Origin: Bacteroides sp. CAG:709
GTDB lineage: Bacteria > Bacteroidota > Bacteroidia > Bacteroidales > UBA932
Direction of reading: 5' to 3'
Assembly: GCA_000434935.1 (NCBI GenBank)
Contig: FR882165.1
Coordinates: 48,727-96,772, forward strand
DNA length: 48,046 nucleotides
Below the pieces are notes generated by a model. The model saw only the letters and a program-made list of their open reading frames with translations. It did not search any database and was not told where the DNA came from. Numbering within the stretch: position 1 is the stretch's first letter; every line of letters begins with the position of its first letter. The translations under genes and the position numbers were made by a program. Shown here piece after piece: positions 1 through 7,128 of this stretch.

Positions 1-245
1 CGTCTCTGCACAGGTTTGAGACCGTCCACGATATTCGGAACGGCTCTCTGGAGAATAACGTATGAGGAATAGTCCAGGAACCAGTCCTTGAACATTCCGG
101 ACAGCTTGTATTTCTTGCTGTCTTCCCCAAGAAGTTTCTCGTATTTCTCGGATGGCACCGCCGAGGATTCGTCAATCGGCTCCTCGTTCAGGTTCTCATC
201 GCCTTCCAGCTCGTCCTGTGACAGCTCGTCGTCCCATTCGCTCAT
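1..245 (-). CDS. parC: DNA topoisomerase IV subunit A, N-terminal fragment
   Basis: Reading leftward from an ATG at 243-245, an open frame of 81 codons runs off the left edge. After an acidic head (MSEWDDELSQDELEGDENLN) it reaches FKDWFLDYSSYVILQRAVPN, then IVDGLKPVQR. This is the start of the GyrA/ParC breakage-reunion domain, whose family signature around this point is a YSxxVIxxRAxPxxxDGLKPVxRR block. The YSSYVIL variant and the acidic head fit the Bacteroidetes ParC-type protein better than GyrA. The active-site tyrosine would lie beyond the edge, so it cannot be checked. The gene starts 33 bases after era ends and is probably co-transcribed with it. The GyrA alternative is not excluded by 81 residues. 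Confidence 0.8.
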   Translation of the reverse strand, partial: MSEWDDELSQDELEGDENLNEEPIDESSAVPSEKYEKLLGEDSKKYKLSGMFKDWFLDYSSYVILQRAVPNIVDGLKPVQR

Positions 246-278
246 ATTGTTATCTTCCTATTAGTTTGGTTATTCCTC

Positions 279-1181
279 TTATTCCTCGTAGCCGAATTTG
301 CGGAGTTCCTTGCGGTTCTCCCTCCAGCCTTCGTCTACCTTCACATACATTGACAAGAATACCTTCTTCTGGAAGAAGTCTTCCATCTCAATGCGTGCCT
401 TCGTTCCGGTGCGTTTCAATGCGCTTCCGCCCTTGCCGATGAGAATGCCCTTCTGGGAGTCTCTCATGACATAGATCACTGCACCGATTTCATATCTGTC
501 CTCTCCTTCCTTGAAGGATTCGATTTCCACTTCGCAGCAATACGGAATCTCTTCGGAGTAGTTCTCCAGAATCTGCTCCCTGATGATCTCCGAAGCGAAA
601 AATCTCAGGTTCTTGTCGGTGAATGCGTCTTTGTCGAACCATGCCGGCGACACCGGAAGCTTGGAAATCACGGCATTGAGAACGCTCTCAATGTTGAATC
701 TCGCTTTTGCCGAAACCGGGATGACCAATGCCTGCGGAAGCCTTTCCTGCCATTCCGCCATTGTCTTCACCACCTTTTCCTGGTCGCTGATATCGATCTT
801 GTTCAAGACTACGATGACAGGGCAGTCCAGTTTCTTGAGCTTCTCTATATATTCGGCATTCTTGTCCGCTTTCTCCACAGTATCAGTAACATAGAGGATT
901 ATGTCGGCGTCGCCGATGGCGGTTTCCACGAAATCCATCATGTTTTCCTGAAGCCTGTAGTTCGGTTTCAGGATGCCCGGAGTGTCGGAGTAGACAATCT
1001 GATAGTTTTCTCCGTTTACGATTCCTCTGATCCTGTGTCTCGTGGTCTGTGCCTTCGCCGTTACAATGGAAAGCTTTTCGCCCACAAGTGCATTCATAAG
1101 AGTAGATTTGCCAACATTCGGATTACCGATGATGTTGACAAATCCAGCTCTATGTTCTTTAGGTTCCTGTATGGTATCCAT
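279..1181 (-). CDS. era: GTPase Era, 30S ribosome assembly factor
   Basis: Era binds 16S rRNA near its 3' end and couples GTP hydrolysis to 30S maturation. The 300-residue product has the full G-motif set: GNPNVGKST (P-loop, about residue 19), the effector-region threonines in TTRHRIRG, DTPG, NKID, and SAKARFN. A C-terminal KH domain carries the GKGGSALKRTGTKAR nucleic-acid-binding stretch. I chose the ATG at 1179-1181 because the frame then begins MDTIQEPKEHRAGFVNIIG, as in other Era proteins. The longer frame upstream (to 1244) would overlap the end of the pseudouridine synthase gene. Only five bases separate that gene's stop from this ATG, so the two are very likely one transcript. Confidence 0.95.
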   Translation of the reverse strand: MDTIQEPKEHRAGFVNIIGNPNVGKSTLMNALVGEKLSIVTAKAQTTRHRIRGIVNGENYQIVYSDTPGILKPNYRLQENMMDFVETAIGDADIILYVTDTVEKADKNAEYIEKLKKLDCPVIVVLNKIDISDQEKVVKTMAEWQERLPQALVIPVSAKARFNIESVLNAVISKLPVSPAWFDKDAFTDKNLRFFASEIIREQILENYSEEIPYCCEVEIESFKEGEDRYEIGAVIYVMRDSQKGILIGKGGSALKRTGTKARIEMEDFFQKKVFLSMYVKVDEGWRENRKELRKFGYEE

Positions 1182-1186
1182 AGGTA

Positions 1187-2734
1187 CTAGACGTATGCGC
1201 CCATTTTGAGTACATTGGCCTCGCCCTCTGAAAGATATCTCCATTCACCTTTCTTCAGACCCTTCTTGGTAAGTCCTGCGAAGTAAACTCTGTCGAGAGC
1301 CTTCACCTCATAACCGAGTGACTCGAAAATTCTTCTGACAATGCGGTTCTTTCCGGAGTGAATCTCGATACCGAGCTTCCTATGGTCCTCAGCGTCAATG
1401 TATTCGAGTTCATCTGCCTTGATGTCGCCGTCAGAAAGGCTGATGCCTTCCAGAATCTTGTCATAGTCTTCCTGTGCGAGAGGCTTGTCCAGGATTACCT
1501 GGTAGATCTTCTTCTTGTCGTATGAAGGATGTGTCAGTCTCTCAGCAATTTCGCCGTCGTTGGTGAACATGAGGACACCGGTGGTGTTCTTGTCGAGACG
1601 TCCTACAGGGAATACCCTTGCGCTGCAGTTTTTCAGCAGATCCATCACTGTCTTCTCAGCGTGAGGGTCGCTTGCAGTCGTAACGAATCCCTTAGGCTTG
1701 TTCATCACGATGTATACTTTCTCTTCACCGCGGATTCTTTCACCGTTGAATCTGATGTCGTCGTTGAGGACATTGACCTTGGAACCGAGTTCGGTGACTA
1801 CTTCGCCGTTTACGGTCACGACACCTGCCTGGATGTACTGGTCAGCCTCGCGGCGTGAACAGATACCTGAGTTCGCGATGAACTTGTTCAGGCGGATTGT
1901 CTCCTTGATAGGTGTCTCTACATAGTCATTGTCAGAGAGCTGGATCTGGTCGAGCTGCGGCTTGCGGCTCAGGATCATGCTCATGTTCTTCTCGTCAGTC
2001 TCATTGAATCTGTATGGATTCGGTTTTGCCTGCGGTCTGGAATTGTTCCTTCCTGCCGGCTTGCCGCCCTTGAATCCCTTTCCTGCGCCGTTGTCACGTC
2101 CGCCGAAGCCTCTCTTGGCAGGGCGTCCGAAGTTGCCGCCTCTTCCGCCTTCATTGCTGCCGAACGGTCTTCTTCCTGCAGGTCTTCCTGATGAAGGTCT
2201 TTCAAACGATCTCTCAGAAGAACCGTATGACGCTCTTCTTCCTGAAGGTCCGAAGTTTCTGCCTTCGCCGTTTCCGTAGCTTCTCCTCTCTGAAGAACCG
2301 CCGTTGTTATATGAATGTCCTTCTGAAGAATTGCCGTAACTTCCTCTGTTGTCTGCATTGTAGCTCCTTCCTGATGGTCTGTTGCCATAGGAGCTGCTGC
2401 CGTACCTTCTTTCAGAATTGCCATAGCTGCGGCCCTCTGAAGAATGACCATAGCCACCTCTGTTGTCTGAATGGCCATAGCTTCTGCCCGAAGGTCTGCT
2501 GCCGTAAGAGCTTCCGCTTGACCTTCTGTCGTTGTCATAGCCGCCACGGCTTTCTGAATTGCCGTAGGCACGTCTTCCATAGCTTGATCCTCCCGAATGT
2601 CTTTCTTCTGAATTGTAGGATCTTCTTTCTGCCGGTCCTTCTGATGATGAATAGACCTTTCCGGAAATGCGAGGCCGTCTCGGTCTCAGCTTTCTTCCTT
2701 CTGCGGTAAAACCGCTCTTGTTGTTCTCTTCCAT
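1187..2734 (-). CDS. RluB/RsuA-family rRNA pseudouridine synthase with long low-complexity N-terminus
   Basis: The C-terminal half is a complete RsuA/RluB enzyme that isomerises uridine in rRNA. It has an S4 RNA-binding domain (IRLNKFIANSGICSRREADQ) followed by the catalytic domain with the GRLDKNTTGVLMFTNDGE signature, whose aspartate is the family's catalytic residue, and the KNRIVRRIFESLGYEV stretch. Ahead of the S4 domain lie roughly 250 residues rich in Ser, Gly, Tyr and Arg with SYG/RSYG-type repeats, then basic Gly/Lys/Arg sequence. This is probably a disordered RNA-binding tail. I prefer the ATG at 2732-2734 (515 residues). A GTG at 2777-2779 would add 15 residues and take a small GCCC/GGGC hairpin into the coding sequence. 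The gene lies between tonB and era. Confidence 0.9.
   Translation of the reverse strand: MEENNKSGFTAEGRKLRPRRPRISGKVYSSSEGPAERRSYNSEERHSGGSSYGRRAYGNSESRGGYDNDRRSSGSSYGSRPSGRSYGHSDNRGGYGHSSEGRSYGNSERRYGSSSYGNRPSGRSYNADNRGSYGNSSEGHSYNNGGSSERRSYGNGEGRNFGPSGRRASYGSSERSFERPSSGRPAGRRPFGSNEGGRGGNFGRPAKRGFGGRDNGAGKGFKGGKPAGRNNSRPQAKPNPYRFNETDEKNMSMILSRKPQLDQIQLSDNDYVETPIKETIRLNKFIANSGICSRREADQYIQAGVVTVNGEVVTELGSKVNVLNDDIRFNGERIRGEEKVYIVMNKPKGFVTTASDPHAEKTVMDLLKNCSARVFPVGRLDKNTTGVLMFTNDGEIAERLTHPSYDKKKIYQVILDKPLAQEDYDKILEGISLSDGDIKADELEYIDAEDHRKLGIEIHSGKNRIVRRIFESLGYEVKALDRVYFAGLTKKGLKKGEWRYLSEGEANVLKMGAYV
2090..2620 (-). repeat. Degenerate SYG/RSYG coding repeats
   Basis: Within the pseudouridine synthase gene this stretch encodes many short imperfect units such as RSYGHSDNRGGYG, RSYGNSERRYG and RSYNADNRGSYG. 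The DNA shows recurring elements of the form CTTCTGAAGAA and CCATAGCT/CCGTAGC. The units vary in length and spacing, so this is a degenerate low-complexity tract rather than a clean tandem array. Repeat number may vary between strains. Confidence 0.7.
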
Positions 2735-2822
2735 TTTGGATTTTGCCCTTTTGGGCGTGTTTAATTGTTTATGGCTCACGCCATTATAAAGTAATATGTG
2801 TTAGGCTTGCGCCTATTGTTCC

Positions 2823-3611
2823 TTAACCTTTGAGCTTGAAGATGTATGTTATGGTGCCTTTTTGAAGTGCCGGGGCTTCTGCGCTTACATTGAAATGCGT
2901 CTTCAATGCCGCTTCCCTCGCAGCGTTCCACAGGCTGCCGTCTTCCGTCGTGGTGCCCGGTGCGCCGGCCTGGGCCTTGGTCACGTTTCCGTAGTTGTCA
3001 ACCCAGATGTTTACCACTACCGTACCCTCTTTCTGTACAGGGTATGCAGGTTTTGCAATCACGCCGACCAAGCTTCTGCCTTTCACGTGCGCATTTGGCG
3101 TCCCTACTGTCTTTCCGGCCTTGGTATTGCCCTGTGCATGACCTTCCTTCAATGCTTCCGTCACCTTGGAGGCTGTCTGCGGTGCCAACGTGTCTTTGTC
3201 CGACTTGTTGTTCGCGGCATGGAAAAGCGCTCTCTTGTCTATCGGCTTTTCTCTAGGCGGCTCATATTTTTCCACATCGCCGTAATCGTCCACAGTCGCT
3301 TCCTGTGCCAGATTCTCCTTCTTCCCGATCTCCTGGGCTTCAGAGCGCTGTACGATGTTTATCGGCTTGGTGCGGTCCGGTTCCTCCACTTGCGGAGCGG
3401 AACCTTTCTTCTGCTGCCTGACGACTTGCTTCTCATTGTCCTCGCTGAAATCTATCACGAAGCTCTGCTCCGGTGGCGGGGGATAAATGTAGGTCAGTCC
3501 GTTGAAACTTCCGAAGACAATCAAGGATGCATGGAAAACCACGGTCACCGCCAATGCGATAACCATGCCTGAACGCTCAGTCTTTGATTGTATTTCCTGA
3601 TATTTCTTCAT
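2823..3611 (-). CDS. tonB: TonB-family energy transducer
   Basis: This protein carries energy from the ExbB/ExbD proton channel to outer-membrane TonB-dependent transporters such as SusC. The 262-residue product has a short cytoplasmic head, one membrane anchor at about residues 16-38 (VIALAVTVVFHASLIVFGSF) and a PPPPEQSF segment. A long charged periplasmic spacer follows, then a C-terminal TonB fold at about residues 180-262, with the family's PAYPVQKEGTVVVNIWVD strand and the closing ITYIFKLKG. The spacer is only weakly proline-rich compared with E. coli TonB, as is common in Bacteroidetes. It follows exbD by six bases, so exbB, exbD and tonB form one operon. Confidence 0.9.
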   Translation of the reverse strand: MKKYQEIQSKTERSGMVIALAVTVVFHASLIVFGSFNGLTYIYPPPPEQSFVIDFSEDNEKQVVRQQKKGSAPQVEEPDRTKPINIVQRSEAQEIGKKENLAQEATVDDYGDVEKYEPPREKPIDKRALFHAANNKSDKDTLAPQTASKVTEALKEGHAQGNTKAGKTVGTPNAHVKGRSLVGVIAKPAYPVQKEGTVVVNIWVDNYGNVTKAQAGAPGTTTEDGSLWNAAREAALKTHFNVSAEAPALQKGTITYIFKLKG

Positions 3612-3617
3612 CCGTCG

Positions 3618-4028
3618 TTACTCGGGCTGTGTTGCCAGTATGACTTTATAGTGATTTCTCTTGGCGATATTCATTACTGCCACTACCTCTTTTACAGGCA
3701 CGCTCTGGTCAGCGTATATCGAGAATGTAGGATCTTCCTCCGTCTGGAGAAGTCCTGTCAGCTCATCCTCCACTTCTTCGAACGGGACAGGCTGCTCATT
3801 GCCATTGATATGGTATGTGTATTCGTCATTGCCCCAATCCTTTATGGATACGCTGACGGTGGCCTTGGCTGAAACCTGGCCGGTGCTTTTCGGCAGCATC
3901 AGCTTGAGCGCGTTCGGGTTCACCAGCGTGGATGTTATAAGGAAGAAGATAAGCAGCAGGAACACGAGGTCGGTCATTGACGACATCGCGGTCTCATGCA
4001 ATACCTTCGTTTGTCTCTTGAATGCCAT
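3618..4028 (-). CDS. exbD: ExbD/TolR biopolymer transport protein
   Basis: This is a proton-channel subunit that works with ExbB and TonB in the inner membrane. The 136-residue product has the family layout: a short cytoplasmic N-terminus, one transmembrane helix at about residues 19-40 (TDLVFLLLIFFLITSTLV) and a periplasmic domain of about 95 residues. Asp20 at the start of the helix is the position of the essential protonatable aspartate known for ExbD/TolR. The start codon is three bases after the exbB stop and the stop is six bases before tonB, so co-translation is likely. TolR is the alternative name, but the tonB neighbour favours ExbD. Confidence 0.92.
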   Translation of the reverse strand: MAFKRQTKVLHETAMSSMTDLVFLLLIFFLITSTLVNPNALKLMLPKSTGQVSAKATVSVSIKDWGNDEYTYHINGNEQPVPFEEVEDELTGLLQTEEDPTFSIYADQSVPVKEVVAVMNIAKRNHYKVILATQPE

Positions 4029-4031
4029 ATC

Positions 4032-4745
4032 CTAGTTCTCCTTTTCCGGCTCCTGGAGAAGATCCATGAAGTCGATGGTGGCGTTCTCCATCTTGAATAC
4101 GAGGTCTGAAATATTGGATGTCAGGTAGTTGTATCCGAAGTATGCGAGAATGCCGACGACAAGACCGCCTACGGTCGTGATCATTGCAGTGTAGATACCG
4201 CTGGAAAGCAGGGTGATGTCAATGTTGTTTCCCGCCTGCGACATGTTGAAGAATGCCTGCACCATACCGAGCACGGTTCCGAGGAATCCGATCATAGGTG
4301 CACCGCCTGCGATGGTAGCCAGGATAGGCAGACCTTTCTCAAGTCTTGCCACCTCGGTGTTGCCTGTGTTCTCGATGGCCGTCTGGATGTCGGAGAGCGG
4401 ACGTCCGATTCTGGAAATTCCTTTCTCTACCAGTCTTGCGACAGGGGAGTCATACTTCTCGCAGAGTGACTGTGCGGATTTGAGTTTGCCTTCATGGATG
4501 TAGTCGCGGATGTCGCGCATGAAGTTGGCGTCAATCTGTCCTGCCTGATGGATCATCCACCATTTCTTTCCGAAAAGATAGATGGCTACGATGGACAATG
4601 CGAGAAGGACAAGCATGAGCCAGCCTCCCTTGAATGCCATGTCGAGAAGGTGTATTTCCTCCTGGTGAGGAACAACCGGCATTGATGCCGCCTGTGCTGC
4701 AGCGATGGTGTCAATGCCTGCTGCCTGTAAGAGTTGGAACAACAT
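4032..4745 (-). CDS. exbB: ExbB/MotA/TolQ-family proton channel protein
   Basis: This inner-membrane subunit forms the proton channel that powers TonB. The 237-residue product has an N-terminal hydrophobic segment, a transmembrane helix near residues 45-65 (GGWLMLVLLALSIVAIYLFG), a cytoplasmic loop, and two further helices. The GGAPMIGFLGTVLGMVQAF and YTAMITTVGGLVVGILAYF stretches are the conserved MotA/TolQ/ExbB channel region. I use the ATG at 4743-4745 (MLFQLLQAAG). A longer frame to 4820 would run through the promoter region and into the neighbouring transporter gene. It is the first gene of exbB-exbD-tonB and is preceded by a good Bacteroidetes -7 element. Confidence 0.92.
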   Translation of the reverse strand: MLFQLLQAAGIDTIAAAQAASMPVVPHQEEIHLLDMAFKGGWLMLVLLALSIVAIYLFGKKWWMIHQAGQIDANFMRDIRDYIHEGKLKSAQSLCEKYDSPVARLVEKGISRIGRPLSDIQTAIENTGNTEVARLEKGLPILATIAGGAPMIGFLGTVLGMVQAFFNMSQAGNNIDITLLSSGIYTAMITTVGGLVVGILAYFGYNYLTSNISDLVFKMENATIDFMDLLQEPEKEN

Positions 4746-4771
4746 AATTAAATTTTCACTTTTTGAACTTG

Positions 4772-4779
4772 CAAAGTTA
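4772..4779 (-). promoter_or_regulatory. Bacteroidetes -7 element upstream of exbB
   Basis: On the minus strand this reads TAACTTTG, an exact match to the Bacteroidetes consensus TAnnTTTG, 26 bases before the exbB ATG. I see no convincing -33 TTTG at the usual distance, so the call rests on the -7 element and its position ahead of a likely operon. Confidence 0.6.
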
Positions 4780-4806
4780 TGTAAATTTAATGACTTTCGG
4801 AAATTT

Positions 4807-6210
4807 TCATCGTCCAACATTGTACTCGGCCTTTAATTCGGCGAGGATGCTGTCCGCTTTCTTGTAGCCGTCGGCCGGTGCTTTCCAGATCAATGCCAGT
4901 ATGATGATGCCGATTACACCGAATGCGATGGAAACTTCGAATACGGAATTCCAGCCCAGTTTGTCGGCGAGCAGACCGAATGCGAGTCCTGAAACGGTGG
5001 TGCTGGCGTATCCGAAGATGCCGGCAATGCCGTTTGCGGATGCTGCGACTCTCTTGGTGGCGTGGTTCGAACATGCGATGCCGATAAGTGCCTGTGGCAT
5101 ATAGATGAAGAAGCTGGCCATGACTACGGATATGATGGTCATTGCGGTAGCGTCTTTAGGCAACATCCAGAAAATCACGAAGCAGATGGTGGCACCTACG
5201 AGGCCGACGAGGCATGTCTGGTGCGCCTTGCTCTTGAAGAACTTGTCGGTGGCCCATCCTGCCAGCAATGTTCCGACGATACCTCCGGCGATTTCTGATG
5301 CGGCCACTACGATGGCGGCAGTCTGTATGCTGAGCCCTCTGTCCTGTGTGAGGAAGGTGGAACCCCAGTCCAGAATCGTGAACCTGATTACGTATACGCA
5401 GAAGTTGGCCACTGCCAGGATCCAGATTATCGGGTTGTTGAAGACCATTTTCTTAACGAGCTTCTTGTAAGCCATGTTCGTGAATGCTTCATCTTCCTTG
5501 ACAACCTCTTTTACAGGTGCGTTTTCATCCATCGTTTCAGGGTCGGGAAGACCTACTGACGCCGGAGTGTCTTTCAGTCCGAAGAAAAGCATTGCCGCGC
5601 CTGCGATTGCCAATGCTGCCGGGATGAAGAAGCACCATTGCCATGCTTCGTATGAGAAATGCTGGAGGATGACCGTTCCGCAGAGCAGGGCCACGAGGCC
5701 GGCTCCGATGGAGTGCGAGCTGTTCCAGATGGACTGTTTGGTGGCGAGCTCGGACGGGCGGATCCAGTGGGCCATGAGACTGCCGCATGGAGGGTATCCC
5801 ATTCCTTGTGTATAACCATTTATCAACCAAAGACTTCCGATGAAGACTACAAGTCCGGCGGTGGCTTTGCCTTCAGCGTCCAGGAAATTGAAGATGCCGT
5901 TCATCTCCGGGCTCAATCCGATGAGGATATTGACCACGGCGGAAAGCAGAAGCCCTGCCGCCATCATTCTCTTCCGGCTGACGCGGTCTGCCAGGAATCC
6001 GTTCACGAAGCGTGAGATTCCGTAGATGACGCCGTTCAATGTGAGGAAAAGTCCGAGCTTGGCCTTGCTGATGCCGAGTTCGGCTTCGAGCGCCGGCATC
6101 GTGATGCTGAAGTTCTTTCTAACGAAATAGAACAATGCGTAGCCTATCATGAGGATTATCAATGTCCTCCATTGCCAGTAATTGTACTTTTTGATTGTTT
6201 GTCTGTCCAT
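4807..6210 (-). CDS. OPA-type major facilitator, organophosphate:phosphate antiporter-like
   Basis: This is a 467-residue membrane transporter of the GlpT/UhpT group of the major facilitator superfamily. These proteins exchange organic phosphates such as glycerol-3-phosphate or hexose phosphate for phosphate. The N-terminus (YALFYFVRKNFSITMPALEAEL) contains the conserved FYFxRKNFS segment with the arginine that binds phosphate in this family. About 12 hydrophobic helices are arranged as two groups of six around a charged central loop near residues 215-245 (PETMDENAPVKEVVKEDE). The GFLADRVSRKR loop is the usual motif A region between helices 2 and 3. The exact substrate cannot be read from sequence. 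It stands alone, 61 bases upstream of exbB on the same strand. Confidence 0.88.
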   Translation of the reverse strand: MDRQTIKKYNYWQWRTLIILMIGYALFYFVRKNFSITMPALEAELGISKAKLGLFLTLNGVIYGISRFVNGFLADRVSRKRMMAAGLLLSAVVNILIGLSPEMNGIFNFLDAEGKATAGLVVFIGSLWLINGYTQGMGYPPCGSLMAHWIRPSELATKQSIWNSSHSIGAGLVALLCGTVILQHFSYEAWQWCFFIPAALAIAGAAMLFFGLKDTPASVGLPDPETMDENAPVKEVVKEDEAFTNMAYKKLVKKMVFNNPIIWILAVANFCVYVIRFTILDWGSTFLTQDRGLSIQTAAIVVAASEIAGGIVGTLLAGWATDKFFKSKAHQTCLVGLVGATICFVIFWMLPKDATAMTIISVVMASFFIYMPQALIGIACSNHATKRVAASANGIAGIFGYASTTVSGLAFGLLADKLGWNSVFEVSIAFGVIGIIILALIWKAPADGYKKADSILAELKAEYNVGR

Positions 6211-6283
6211 GTCGATGATGGTTATAGTTTGTTTGAATTTCAGATTGCGCGAAATTAGCTCATTTTCTGAAACTATGCAATTT

Positions 6284-6994
6284 TCATTTCGTTTTATTTT
6301 GTATCATTTCGAGGATTCTGGGCAGTTCCCTGAAAGTGCCCGCGCGATATAGTCCGGGATGTTCATATTCCTCCACTATTTCGTGCTGCCATGTCATCGG
6401 CGATGGGATGTAGACGCCCTTGCCGCCGATTTTCAATACCGGGTCAATGTCGGATTTGAAGGAGTTGCCTACCATGACCATTTCTTCCGGCCTGATTTCC
6501 AGTCTCGCGCAGAGCTCGGAATACACTTCCGGGGTCTTTTCGTTCACGACGTCCACATAGTCGAAATGTTTCCTGAGCCCCGACCTGTCTATCTTGTTGT
6601 TCTGGTCGAGCAACTCTCCCTTGGTCAGTATTGCCAATTCGTATCTGCCTGTCTGCCTGAGACTTGTCAATGTCTCTTCCACGCCGTCCAGCGGTGTGGC
6701 CGGATTCCGGAGTATTGCTCTTCCGGTCTGCTCCAGCCGGAGAATCTTCTCTGCGCTGATTTTTCCGCCGCTTACTCTCACGGCGGTTTCTATCATTGAC
6801 AATATGAATGCCTTCGCACCGTAGCCGAGCTCTTCCATGTTGTCGGTCTCCGTCCTGTAAAGTTCCGCATTCAGCCATTCAGGCGTGCCGTATTCCTTCA
6901 ATATCTCGAAACAATGCTGCTCAGCGTTCCTGAACAGCGGTTCATTGCTCCATAGCGTATCGTCAGCATCGCATATAATTGCCTTGATCATCAT
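6284..6994 (-). CDS. HAD-superfamily hydrolase, YjjG-like phosphatase
   Basis: This is a cytoplasmic Mg-dependent phosphatase of the haloacid dehalogenase superfamily, about 236 residues. The motifs are in order: motif I DADDTLW near the N-terminus, whose first aspartate is the nucleophile; motif II in the segment ELAILTKGE; and motif IV as GNSFKSDIDPVLKIG. The intervening helical cap fits the YjjG/nucleotidase-like subgroup, but the substrate is unknown. I place the start at the ATG at 6992-6994; a second ATG follows directly at 6989-6991. A longer frame to 7168 would include the promoter region and overlap the divergent protease gene, so I rejected it. Confidence 0.85.
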   Translation of the reverse strand: MMIKAIICDADDTLWSNEPLFRNAEQHCFEILKEYGTPEWLNAELYRTETDNMEELGYGAKAFILSMIETAVRVSGGKISAEKILRLEQTGRAILRNPATPLDGVEETLTSLRQTGRYELAILTKGELLDQNNKIDRSGLRKHFDYVDVVNEKTPEVYSELCARLEIRPEEMVMVGNSFKSDIDPVLKIGGKGVYIPSPMTWQHEIVEEYEHPGLYRAGTFRELPRILEMIQNKTK

Positions 6995-7018
6995 TTTCAC
7001 TAAAATTGATTCAACCTG

Positions 7019-7048
7019 CAAAAATAGTGATTTTTCAGGTGTTGCAAG
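7019..7048 (-). promoter_or_regulatory. Promoter of the HAD phosphatase gene
   Basis: On the minus strand 7019-7026 reads TATTTTTG, an exact TAnnTTTG match. Its partner at 7045-7048 reads CTTG, close to the -33 TTTG, with 18 bases between them. The -7 element ends 24 bases before the chosen start, supporting that start over the longer frame. Confidence 0.6.
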
Positions 7049-7077
7049 TGTGTGGCGTATCTGTGGAACCCTGTTTT

Positions 7078-7127
7078 CTTGCTTATTTCGTAAAAATAAG
7101 TTATCTATGCAGATTGTAATAAGCAAG
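7078..7127 (+). promoter_or_regulatory. Inverted repeat in the leader of the M6 protease gene
   Basis: CTTGCTTATT at 7078-7087 is exactly complementary to AATAAGCAAG at 7118-7127, the latter ending one base before the protease ATG. The left arm overlaps a segment (CTTATTT, 7082-7088) that can pair instead with AAATAAG just downstream (about 7094-7100). Two exclusive hairpins are thus possible, one of which would bury the ribosome-binding region. It could also be a protein-binding site. Confidence 0.4.
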
Positions 7128-7128
7128 C

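Noticed and set aside
2745..2756. GCCC/GGGC hairpin before the pseudouridine synthase as a terminator of tonB
   Set aside because: The stem is only four base pairs and has no strong T-run on the minus strand; it is more likely incidental or a minor leader feature.
4746..4820. Longer exbB start
   Set aside because: It would pass through the TAACTTTG promoter element and overlap the end of the transporter gene; the shorter start gives a normal ExbB N-terminus.
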